A stretch of 64,000 nucleotides of DNA from NCBI GenBank assembly GCA_035489435.1, contig DATHKG010000096.1; one strand, written 5' to 3'. Within the stretch, counting starts at the first letter, position 1. Each line of letters begins with the position of its first letter. Made by a program: the position numbers and the translations under genes. Source of the stretch: DATHKG01 sp035489435 (GTDB taxonomy: Bacteria > Bacteroidota > Bacteroidia > Chitinophagales > Chitinophagaceae). The notes under the pieces were generated by a model. It saw only the letters and a list, made by a program, of their open reading frames with translations. It was not told the origin of the DNA and searched no databases. Shown here piece by piece: positions 36,821-44,678 of this stretch.

Positions 36821-37171
36821 ATGAACCAATTCGAAAATCATATCCAGGGTGACAATCCGGTAATCGTCGACTTCTTCGCCGAATAGTGCGACCTTGTTAA
36901 CCAAGCCAATGGTCCGAATTTAAGAGACTGTCGATAGTATATTTTTAACTAAGCCGTGGCCCGGATTTAAAGGAGTATTATAGGTTGAACGCTGATTGGC
37001 CAGAAGATCAATAAAGTACCTGAATATGAACCCGTCGAAAACTTTCTCAAATGAAACATCCACAATAAAAATACGCTGCCTACTTTAGTGGTTATCGATG
37101 ACTTACCCAAGCGCTCCCTGGAGAAAAGTGAAGACTGGGTATTGAATTTTATAAAAACCAAGGCTTGGTAA
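36821..37171 (+). pseudogene. Thioredoxin relic
   Basis: An ATG at 36821 starts MNQFENHIQGDNPVIVDFFAE, an unmistakable thioredoxin N-terminus. At the position of the active-site Trp the codon is TAG (36884-36886). The following bases, read with a single-base deletion, recover the CGPC motif and then a MAPILKE-like stretch full of stops. Farther on, near 37070-37090, the sequence again reads as a frame containing PTLVV, like the cis-proline loop. The spacing is longer than in intact thioredoxins, so the second part is less certain than the first. It is clearly not expressed as a functional thioredoxin. Confidence 0.75.
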
Positions 37172-37281
37172 AAAATCGCGTGAAGCTAATTAGTATACTT
37201 TATCAAAAAGTGACGAAATCCCAACATGCTTCAGAATCTTCAATCAGCACTGCTTGTTAATCAAACTAAAATCGACCAGGT

Positions 37282-37875
37282 TTACCTAAACGGCTTATAG
37301 TACGACTCATGCGCTATTGCCAACATAGGCTTATCTCCTGAAGTATCCCCGTACGCAAAAATCTTTTCGTAATCAGTGAGGGAAAACCGTTGTTTGATAC
37401 GAGCAACTTTTTCCTCACCGTGGCAATTAATGTCCTGGAGCTTTCCTGTCAACTTTTCTTCCTGCAGCTCCAACCTGGTTCCGATTAACTCAACTCCCAT
37501 AGAATCCGCCCACGGTTTAACCCAATTCTCCGCTGACGCAGTTACTATCACTACTTCTACCCCTTCATCAATTAGCCTCTTTATTTCCTCTTTAGCCCCA
37601 GTCCTTATTAGACCAGGTAAAACTTGTAAAGAAAATTGCGCGCAATAATTTTCGAAGGTTGCTAGTGTTGTGTTCTTAAAGAAATGTATAAGTATTCTTT
37701 CCTTTGCATGATGATTGGAAATGACACCAAGTTTGTATCCCAACAGATAATGCAAATTGAGGATGAATCCAAGGTAGAAGGGAATGTTGCCTTTACTGAA
37801 TTTGATGAATTCCAGTAATGTATCCTTTGTTGTAATGGTACCATCAAAGTCGAAAAATGCAATATGTTTTTTCAC
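37282..37875 (-). CDS. HAD-IB family phosphatase
   Basis: A 197-residue HAD hydrolase of the SerB-like IB subfamily. Motif I is FFDFDGTIT (nucleophile Asp9, acid Asp11), motif II is VIVTASAE, and motif III/IV is FAYGDTSGDKPML. GTG start overlapping the DprE2-like stop by 4 bases (GTGA), so translation is coupled. In mycobacteria a separate phosphatase removes the 5-phosphate of polyprenyl-phosphoryl-5-phosphoribose before epimerisation. This gene is a good candidate for that step, though HAD phosphatases are promiscuous and the mycobacterial enzyme is of a different family. This is inference from context. Confidence 0.82.
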   Translation of the reverse strand: MKKHIAFFDFDGTITTKDTLLEFIKFSKGNIPFYLGFILNLHYLLGYKLGVISNHHAKERILIHFFKNTTLATFENYCAQFSLQVLPGLIRTGAKEEIKRLIDEGVEVVIVTASAENWVKPWADSMGVELIGTRLELQEEKLTGKLQDINCHGEEKVARIKQRFSLTDYEKIFAYGDTSGDKPMLAIAHESYYKPFR

Positions 37876-38603
37876 ATCTTCAGTTTTACAAAAATGAACT
37901 CTGGTATTGATTTAATTATCAGCATAATCCATCTCCAGAACCATTTCACATATATAACGTTCTTTCGCTTCCTCACTCCATTATATATAGCTTTGGCTAC
38001 TTCAGCAGGTTGAGCTGTTAATAATTTAGGCAATACAAGATTTTCGGTCATCTTCGTGTATACAAATCCCGGCTTTACAGTTAAAACATGCACATTGTCC
38101 TGAATCATTCGGTTTCTCAATCCTGATAAATAAGCTGTGAAGCCCGCTTTGGCACTCCCATAAATATAATTACTTTGCCTGCCCCGCTCACCTGCCACTG
38201 AACTTATTCCTGCAATCACACCTGCTTTCTGAATTCCATAATAGTTACTGACGATATTCAAAATTGATACAGCACCCGTATAATTTATGTTTATCATGGC
38301 TTCCGTCTCAGTCCATTGCGCTCTTGCTATTTCATTATCGGTCATATAACCAAATACACAAATCGTTATATCCGGTTTAACAGGAAGCTCATCGAAAAAA
38401 GACTGATGAGATCCAAAATTACCTGCATCGAACAAATGCAGTGAACAGTGAATATTAAATCGTATTTGCAAGTCAGATTGCAATGGGGTAAGACGTGCAA
38501 TGTTTCTTGCCGCTAACTGTATATTAAAGCCATTCGATGCATATGTATTGGCAATCGCAACTGCTATGTCGGAAGTTGCGCCAAGGATTAGTACAGTAGA
38601 CAT
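37872..38603 (-). CDS. DprE2-like short-chain dehydrogenase
   Basis: A 243-residue SDR that resembles DprE2, the NADH-dependent reductase completing epimerisation of polyprenyl-phosphoryl-ribose to arabinose. The nucleotide-binding GATSDIA is at residues 8-14, Asn107 is in place, the catalytic Ser is in GISSVAGERG (about 133-135), and Tyr148/Lys152 are in YGSAK. The C-terminal segment (WFWRWIMLIIKSIPEFIF) is hydrophobic and may touch the membrane, as in the mycobacterial enzyme. It lies 7 bases after the DprE1-like gene. The assignment depends strongly on this neighbour; alone it would be only a generic SDR. Confidence 0.86.
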   Translation of the reverse strand: MSTVLILGATSDIAVAIANTYASNGFNIQLAARNIARLTPLQSDLQIRFNIHCSLHLFDAGNFGSHQSFFDELPVKPDITICVFGYMTDNEIARAQWTETEAMININYTGAVSILNIVSNYYGIQKAGVIAGISSVAGERGRQSNYIYGSAKAGFTAYLSGLRNRMIQDNVHVLTVKPGFVYTKMTENLVLPKLLTAQPAEVAKAIYNGVRKRKNVIYVKWFWRWIMLIIKSIPEFIFVKLKM

Positions 38604-38610
38604 TATTTGT

Positions 38611-39948
38611 TTAATGGTTAGGGGTTAGCAAAAGCCGGTCAGACTGTGCCGACCTGAACTTACCTTCCGGATTATATTTTTTTAACGTAGCTTTAAATTC
38701 ATCGAGTCTTGGATATCCCGCCCTTAACATCTCAGGTTTCATCCTTGCATCTTTACTCATGTAGAGGCGTCCACCATATTTCAACACAACTTTATCCAAC
38801 TCATCTAAAAACGGAAATAAGTTGGGACGTACCGGAAAATCAAGAGCTAATGTATAACCTTCATCCGGAAATGAAATCATGCTCTCTTGTTTTCCAAACA
38901 CCTTCAATACGGCAAGAAACGAACCCATCCCTTCATCACTTATTCGCTGCACAATTTCCTTCAAACCCTCTTTAGCGCTCAATGGTAGCACAAACTGGTA
39001 TTGAATAAAGCCTTTCTTTCCATAACCACGATTCCAATGCAGTATTGCATCGAGTGGATAGAAAAAAGGCTCATAACTCACTATATTATTAATTTCTTTT
39101 TTGAAATTTTTTCCATAGTATAAAAAATTAAACACCTTTACTGTAAAAGAATTCAGGAACCACGAGGGCAGATTAAATGGAAAAGAAATCTGTTTATTTT
39201 TAGGAAGCTGCAGTGGATTGGACCGTTTATCCTCAGGTAAATCTTTTACCTCGGCATGTTCGCCAAGCATAAGAATGCTTCGGCCAAAGTTTTTTCCTTT
39301 CTTAAGGCAGTCTATCCAGGCTACAGAATAAGTATACTGACTGTATTCATCAAACAGCTGAATGATATGGTCCAGATTTTGGGCTTTTAGTTGCTTCTGT
39401 TTGATATAAGACGTTTGTATTTTCTTCAGCTGAAACTTCACTCTTGTGACCAACCCGGTAAGTCCCATTCCTCCACAGGTAGCTTCAAACAGATCTTTGT
39501 TTTGTACAGGTGAGCAGGTAATTGTAGTACCATTTTCCCGGACAATATCCATGTTTAAGATATGGTTTGAAAATGAACCATCGACATGATGATTTTTTCC
39601 GTGGACGTCACTTGCGACAGCACCACCAATTGTGATATATTTAGTTCCGGGGGTAACCGGAAGAAACCATCCTTTAGGTACTATGATCTCAATTATTTTA
39701 TCCAGCGTTAGTCCGCTCTGGCATTCAAAAATCCCGGCTTCAATGTCGAAGGATAATACCTTATCATATTTTAAAGTTGATAAAGTTTCAGCAGCAAGGG
39801 ACGCATCCCCATAGCAACGACCGTTACCCCTGGGGATAAAACTCATTCCCTGATCCACATGTGTTTTGAGATCATTATCAAAACTAAAAGTAAGTTCGTC
39901 ACTGTCAACAACCGGATAGTTTCCCCAATTAGCAATATTTTTCTTCAT
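38611..39948 (-). CDS. DprE1-like FAD-dependent decaprenylphosphoryl-ribose 2-oxidase
   Basis: Oxidises the 2'-hydroxyl of polyprenyl-phosphoryl-ribose, the first half of epimerisation to arabinose. The 445 residues match DprE1 (about 460). FIPRGNGRCYGD (38-48) and VTPGTKYITIGGAVASDVHGKNHH (98-121) form the FAD-binding part, and the HGKNHH motif is nearly identical to that of M. tuberculosis. The C-terminal GGRLYMSKDAR places Lys399 at the mycobacterial Lys418. The site of the benzothiazinone-reactive Cys387 is Ala368 here (YTLALDFP against NICVDFP, from memory of the mycobacterial sequence). ATG start, 2 bases after the UbiA gene. Other members of the FAD-binding oxidase family are possible, but the motif and operon fit is strong. 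Confidence 0.9.
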   Translation of the reverse strand: MKKNIANWGNYPVVDSDELTFSFDNDLKTHVDQGMSFIPRGNGRCYGDASLAAETLSTLKYDKVLSFDIEAGIFECQSGLTLDKIIEIIVPKGWFLPVTPGTKYITIGGAVASDVHGKNHHVDGSFSNHILNMDIVRENGTTITCSPVQNKDLFEATCGGMGLTGLVTRVKFQLKKIQTSYIKQKQLKAQNLDHIIQLFDEYSQYTYSVAWIDCLKKGKNFGRSILMLGEHAEVKDLPEDKRSNPLQLPKNKQISFPFNLPSWFLNSFTVKVFNFLYYGKNFKKEINNIVSYEPFFYPLDAILHWNRGYGKKGFIQYQFVLPLSAKEGLKEIVQRISDEGMGSFLAVLKVFGKQESMISFPDEGYTLALDFPVRPNLFPFLDELDKVVLKYGGRLYMSKDARMKPEMLRAGYPRLDEFKATLKKYNPEGKFRSAQSDRLLLTPNH

Positions 39949-39950
39949 CC

Positions 39951-40832
39951 TTAAAACAGTGTTATATCCTTAATGTAAATAATTGTAATAAAACTGGCTA
40001 TCCAAAGGAGCAATGAAATTTGTATGAAGCGATCCTTGTAAAGGACTTTCGTTGGCGAACCGGAGTCTGCCATCACGTAAATAATTTGCAGGTATCGCAT
40101 TATCCCAGCTAAAACAAAAAGGCAGGTATAATAAAGGCGGTAGGTTCCAAGCCTTGTGATTACATCTTCAGACATTGTGTACATAAAATATGCTACAACA
40201 ATTACAGCACAAACCAGTGCAAGTAATATATTCAACAGTTCAAGATTATATCCCTTTATTGATTTCCGCATGTCTGCTCCGCTATTCATTTTCAGAAGCA
40301 CATCATCTCGCCGCTTTCCAATTGCCATGAAAACCGCCAGAAGAAAAACCATAATAATAATCCATTGCGACAAAGGAACCAACGAAATTACGGACCCTGC
40401 CTTTACTCTTAACACGAACCCTATAGCCAGGATCAGAATATCAAGTATTGGAATGTTTTTAAGCCCGAGCGAATAACAAACGTTGATCACAAAATAGATA
40501 CCCAGCACAAACATGAATTTGTCCCTGATTAAATAAGCAAGGCTAAAACCCATTATCAACAGAATACCGCAGATTATCAATGCAGCTGTTTTGGATACCG
40601 CACCTGATGCAATAGGACGATTTTTCTTTACGGGATGCTTTCTATCATCTTCAACATCCCGGTAGTCATTAATGATATAAATACTGCTTGCTACAAAGCT
40701 GAACGCAAGGAAGCCAAGTAACAACTCACCGACTTTTGAGATATTTGCAATCTCACCGGCGAAAAAAATAGGGATAAATAAGAATAGGTTTTTAGCCCAG
40801 TCTTTTGGTCTTAAGAGTTTGAGGTAAGCCAC
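39951..40832 (-). CDS. UbiA-family polyprenyl-phosphate phosphoribosyltransferase
   Basis: A membrane prenyltransferase of 293 residues, probably transferring 5-phosphoribose from PRPP to a polyprenyl phosphate (the DPPR synthase reaction). RPKDWAKNLFLF opens the first helix. The first Asp-rich motif reads NDYRDVEDDRKHP (55-67) and is followed by KNRPIASG, the signature of the DPPR synthase branch. The second Asp site, NIPILDILILAIGFVLR, follows. About nine helices are visible. GTG start. It is the first gene of a four-gene - strand operon with DprE1-, DprE2- and HAD-type genes. Confidence 0.88.
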   Translation of the reverse strand: MAYLKLLRPKDWAKNLFLFIPIFFAGEIANISKVGELLLGFLAFSFVASSIYIINDYRDVEDDRKHPVKKNRPIASGAVSKTAALIICGILLIMGFSLAYLIRDKFMFVLGIYFVINVCYSLGLKNIPILDILILAIGFVLRVKAGSVISLVPLSQWIIIMVFLLAVFMAIGKRRDDVLLKMNSGADMRKSIKGYNLELLNILLALVCAVIVVAYFMYTMSEDVITRLGTYRLYYTCLFVLAGIMRYLQIIYVMADSGSPTKVLYKDRFIQISLLLWIASFITIIYIKDITLF

Positions 40833-40969
40833 TTTGGGTTAATTAGTGCGTCAAAGTACAAATAAATAATTGAAAATGCCAACCGTCCAATATATAGGTA
40901 GCGCTGGCAGGAATGAAAGATATTTTCTATGTTTACACCCAGTTAACCCGAACTCTAAAAAAACTTGAT

Positions 40970-42601
40970 ATGTCCAGGCGGCTTTTGACCACATTAGAAA
41001 TTCTATTTATTGTTTTTTTAGCCTGCGTTCCATTATTTGCAACCTTTCCTTACCGTGTAAATATTTTTCTCTCCTGGGAGGGAGCTTACAGGATAAGCGA
41101 GGGTCATTTGCCTTTTCGTGACTTCGGCACCCCGCTGGGCGGGATGTTCTGGGTGATTCCAGGTATTTTTTTCAAAATCTTTGGAGCACAGATGATAAGC
41201 CTGATCAAGGCCCAGGTATTTATTAATATTATTGCGGGACTATCTTTCCGATCTATATTAAAAAGTTTAAATATCCAGGAGGGTATCCGTTTTATTTCGG
41301 TCGTTCTTTTTTGCCTTTCTTATTCATTCATGAACTTCTGGCCATGGTACAACCATACCGTAATTGTGTATGAACTGGTTGCTCTGGCGTTTTTGATCCG
41401 TTACATCGCCTTTAGCAAGTTGGCAACGAATCCAAAATACCGGTTTATGTTACTGGTGGCATCAGCAATCTTTGTATTGTTTTCGTTTTTTACAAAGCAG
41501 GATGGAGGGGGGATGGCATTTGCGATTTGTATTGCGTTGTTGATTTATCATGCCATTTATGAAAAAGACTGGAAGTCTTTACTAATATTCATCGGAAGTT
41601 TTGTCTTATTAATGACTATCGTAGTCGCCTGGCTCTCCAGCTATGAGTTTGCATATTGGTTTAATCATGGCCAGGCTCCCCACAGTGCAAGGATCTCAAT
41701 CAGGGAAATTGCAGACGATTTTTTTAATTCGTCACAATGGATAAAATTTTATTTGTTTTTAATTGGATTATTAATTCTATCATCTTTTAAAAACTGGAAA
41801 GAATTTTACAGTAACAAAACTGAAGGCGTTTTCTTACTATTAACGCTGGCTATGCTCGGCGAGGCCGCAGTGTTCCAGGTTACAAGTTATACTCCACCAG
41901 ATAATAATATATTCTTTCACAGCTTTGCTTTTGTATACATAATCAGTCTTCTTGGCAGAACGACGTCCTTAAATTTCCTGAATCGTAAAACAATTTTAGT
42001 GTGTTTTACAGGAATGATGTTGTGGTGGAGTGGAACTTACTGGAAATACATTCAGCGTATTGTTGAGCGTGCAATGCCCGCAGGAGAAATAGCAACAGTA
42101 TCACAGACAGGAGAAAATATAGTGAACAGGAAGACATATATGATCAACAAAGGTGATTCACTTGACATACCTATGAGTCAATGGGTGTATACAGGACTGA
42201 AATCATTTGATAAAATATATATGCCGAAACCGACTGTTGATGGCATACATAGACTATTGAACATGGATCTGGTTAAAAACAGTAAATCCCTGAAGGTTCT
42301 AAATATGTCAGAACTGACACCATTAGCAGCAGAAATGCCATATGAACTTGAAAAAAACGAAAGCTATCCTTTGTGGTATCATCTGGGTGTTGGGATGTTT
42401 AACCGGGAAGCAGAGATGTTTGAAAAAAGAATAGCAGAAAAATATTATGACCTGGTCCTTTTTGAGAATATCGAAACTCTTAATAACTTTTATCCCTTCA
42501 GGATCAGAGTTTCGCTAAAAAAACATTATAATCTCGCAGACTCTTTTCTTGCACCGCGACGGGGAAACACACAAGGTGAAATAGAAGTATATAGAAAATA
42601 A
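40970..42601 (+). CDS. GT-C-type membrane glycosyltransferase
   Basis: A protein of 543 residues (ATG at 40970) with about ten hydrophobic helices. It resembles the ArnT/RgtA/PMT-like GT-C class, which uses polyprenyl-phosphate sugars in the periplasm. The first extracytoplasmic loop has WEGAYRISEGHLPFRDFGTP, whose acidic residue lies where GT-C enzymes keep their catalytic Asp/Glu. A longer start at 40913 adds 19 residues with no clear role. The C-terminal 170 residues form a soluble domain. It is divergent from the DprE1/E2/UbiA operon, only about 140 bases away, so it may transfer arabinofuranose. That is a contextual inference; the family has many donors. Confidence 0.8.
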   Translation: MSRRLLTTLEILFIVFLACVPLFATFPYRVNIFLSWEGAYRISEGHLPFRDFGTPLGGMFWVIPGIFFKIFGAQMISLIKAQVFINIIAGLSFRSILKSLNIQEGIRFISVVLFCLSYSFMNFWPWYNHTVIVYELVALAFLIRYIAFSKLATNPKYRFMLLVASAIFVLFSFFTKQDGGGMAFAICIALLIYHAIYEKDWKSLLIFIGSFVLLMTIVVAWLSSYEFAYWFNHGQAPHSARISIREIADDFFNSSQWIKFYLFLIGLLILSSFKNWKEFYSNKTEGVFLLLTLAMLGEAAVFQVTSYTPPDNNIFFHSFAFVYIISLLGRTTSLNFLNRKTILVCFTGMMLWWSGTYWKYIQRIVERAMPAGEIATVSQTGENIVNRKTYMINKGDSLDIPMSQWVYTGLKSFDKIYMPKPTVDGIHRLLNMDLVKNSKSLKVLNMSELTPLAAEMPYELEKNESYPLWYHLGVGMFNREAEMFEKRIAEKYYDLVLFENIETLNNFYPFRIRVSLKKHYNLADSFLAPRRGNTQGEIEVYRK

Positions 42602-42776
42602 AGAGACTGCTTCGGAAATATTTTTTGTGCTCTGCCTTGCATTATTCGAAGCTAATTTATACTTTACATTTTAATATCCTCTTGTTGAATATCCTATATC
42701 GCTTATTAGCTGATTTTTCTTACCGAATTCCGTTATCCAAACACTATAATAATCCCGGAGTTTTTGATATATAATA

Positions 42777-42830
42777 AATCCACTTCCTGAAAGATCAAAA
42801 AACAACCGAATCCACTTCCCGAAAGATCAA
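42777..42830 (+). repeat. 22-bp direct repeat upstream of a secreted-protein gene
   Basis: AATCCACTTCCTGAAAGATCAA at 42777-42798 recurs at 42809-42830 with one change (T to C). The copies are offset by 32 bases and lie 40-90 bases before a start codon. They may be a duplicated binding site or a slippage product. The remaining gap from 42602 shows no gene. Confidence 0.8.
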
Positions 42831-42869
42831 GAATTAGCTGAAATTTTCGTTCATATTAATGCTTACTTC

Positions 42870-44606
42870 ATGATCGTACACTCTTCCAGACTAATAATTT
42901 TATTAGTTATCTGCCCTATTTTATTATTCAGCCAGACAGATGGCGATTACAGATCTAACTTTACCGGAATATCTGCAACCTGGAACACCACTTCAATCTG
43001 GGAACGATATGACGGGACTACATTTTCCTGGGTGGCAGCTTCGAATTATCCCACCTCCAGTGATAACGTAATTACCATTTCTTCCGGTGATAGTATCCAA
43101 ATAACTTCACCAGCTCTATCTCTTGACCAATTAGTAATTGAACCAAATGCGAGCATCTTAATCGCCTCCCAGGTTGTTACTGTCAACAATGGTCCGGGAA
43201 ATGATATACAGGTTAACGGTCGGTTATATGTGGCGAGTGGTGGAATTCTGACCACTAATACTATCGATCCTGGTTTTATTTATGTTGCTGTTGATGGATA
43301 TCTGGAATTAAGAAATGGAGCTGTTATTGGAACCAGCTTAGACAACTATGGCATATTCGAAGTCAACATTTTTTCAATGAACAATGGTTGTACGATTAAT
43401 AACTATAACTTATTAAATTTTGTAAATACAAATCCTGGCAGTTCATTTTATAACCCTACAATCGATAATGCTTCCCTGGTTAATTATGCGAATATATCAG
43501 TCAATACAACCTCAACTGTTCTTTTAACAGGTAGCAGTAGTCTGAATAATTTTTTCATAAATGAAACTACAGGTTCTATCACCATCACTATTTCAAATGC
43601 CATATTCGGAACCAATAACAGTAATGCAGGTATTAATTTCACTAATAAAGGCATTTTGCAGGGTGAAGGCACCTATTCCTTCAGCAATTTTCCAGGTACA
43701 ATATCCGGATCCGGTACAGCTGTAAAAGGTTTAATTAATCCGGGAATAAGTACGAGCTCCACGGGCATTTTATCAGTGAATGCTGCATTGATAAAGCCTG
43801 ATATAGGTGTTGTTATCAACCTTGGTAACAGCATCACTGCGGGAACCGGCTACGATCGTTTAGTATTAAGTGGTAATCCAACGCTCACAGGAAGTTCCCT
43901 GACTATTACAGAGAATGGGACCAACACTCCAATTGGTGTTTATACCATTCTCACTACATCAGGCACCTTTATCGGTAATTTTACAGAGGTTGTCACACCT
44001 TCAAACTATGGTCCGATAACTATAGTTGGTGGAAATGAAATACGAATAGAAAAACTTGCAATACTCCCTCTGACCTGGGGTAATTTTACTGCTGTAGTTA
44101 ACGGAAAAGATGCAGTTGAACTTAAATGGAACGTGCTGCAAGAGTCAAACACGTCACACTTCGAAATATCGACATCTACTGATGGCCGCAATTTCAAAAC
44201 AGTTGGAACTGTTAAATCAGGCGGAAATACAAACAGCGGGCATCATTACAATTTTATACATGGCAGCCCGGATAATAACAAAGTAAATTATTATCAGCTG
44301 GTTCAAATTGATCTTGATGGCAAATCTTCCCGGTCAAAAATTATAAGCATAAGATTAAACAAAGAAAATCTGCGCCCCATTTCGATTTACAACAATCCGG
44401 TGCATGGTATGCTTAGAATAGAAGTGAAGGAGCCAAATGTCCAGGTTAGTGTTCTTGGTCTTGACGGTAAGTTCTACAAACGTTTTAATCTCAATACTGG
44501 TTTTCACCAGCTTGATGTTCAGGATTTGGCTTCAGGGGTTTATCAAATCCTCGTATTCAACAATAGCAAACTAGTGCAAACAGAAAAAGTGGTTATGGTA
44601 AAGTAA
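42870..44606 (+). CDS. T9SS-exported surface protein
   Basis: A secreted 578-residue protein of unknown function. A signal peptide is clear (MIVHSSRLIILLVICPILLFS). DGDYRSNFTG and TWNTTSIWERYDG, then VITISSGDSIQI, form the N-terminal module seen in many Bacteroidota surface proteins with beta-helix-like repeats. The middle (about 80-390) is rich in Asn, Ser, Thr and Gly, suggesting a beta-helix. Near 410-490 there is a fibronectin-III-like region (VELKWNVLQESNTSHFEIS). The last 75 residues are a T9SS sorting domain (IYNNPVHGM ... SGVYQILVFN). It converges on the glycosidase gene. Confidence 0.78.
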   Translation: MIVHSSRLIILLVICPILLFSQTDGDYRSNFTGISATWNTTSIWERYDGTTFSWVAASNYPTSSDNVITISSGDSIQITSPALSLDQLVIEPNASILIASQVVTVNNGPGNDIQVNGRLYVASGGILTTNTIDPGFIYVAVDGYLELRNGAVIGTSLDNYGIFEVNIFSMNNGCTINNYNLLNFVNTNPGSSFYNPTIDNASLVNYANISVNTTSTVLLTGSSSLNNFFINETTGSITITISNAIFGTNNSNAGINFTNKGILQGEGTYSFSNFPGTISGSGTAVKGLINPGISTSSTGILSVNAALIKPDIGVVINLGNSITAGTGYDRLVLSGNPTLTGSSLTITENGTNTPIGVYTILTTSGTFIGNFTEVVTPSNYGPITIVGGNEIRIEKLAILPLTWGNFTAVVNGKDAVELKWNVLQESNTSHFEISTSTDGRNFKTVGTVKSGGNTNSGHHYNFIHGSPDNNKVNYYQLVQIDLDGKSSRSKIISIRLNKENLRPISIYNNPVHGMLRIEVKEPNVQVSVLGLDGKFYKRFNLNTGFHQLDVQDLASGVYQILVFNNSKLVQTEKVVMVK

Positions 44607-44629
44607 CACACCGCAGGTTAGCAAAATTT

Positions 44630-44666
44630 AAAAAAGAAAGGTGGCGTAATTTCTATGTCACCTTTC
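44630..44666 (-). terminator. Terminator between convergent genes
   Basis: Read on the - strand, GAAAGGTG (44666-44659) pairs with CACCTTTC (44643-44636), and six T follow (44635-44630). It should end the glycosidase transcript. On the + strand the hairpin also follows the surface-protein gene but has no T-run. Confidence 0.75.
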
Positions 44667-44678
44667 CCATATTAAGAT

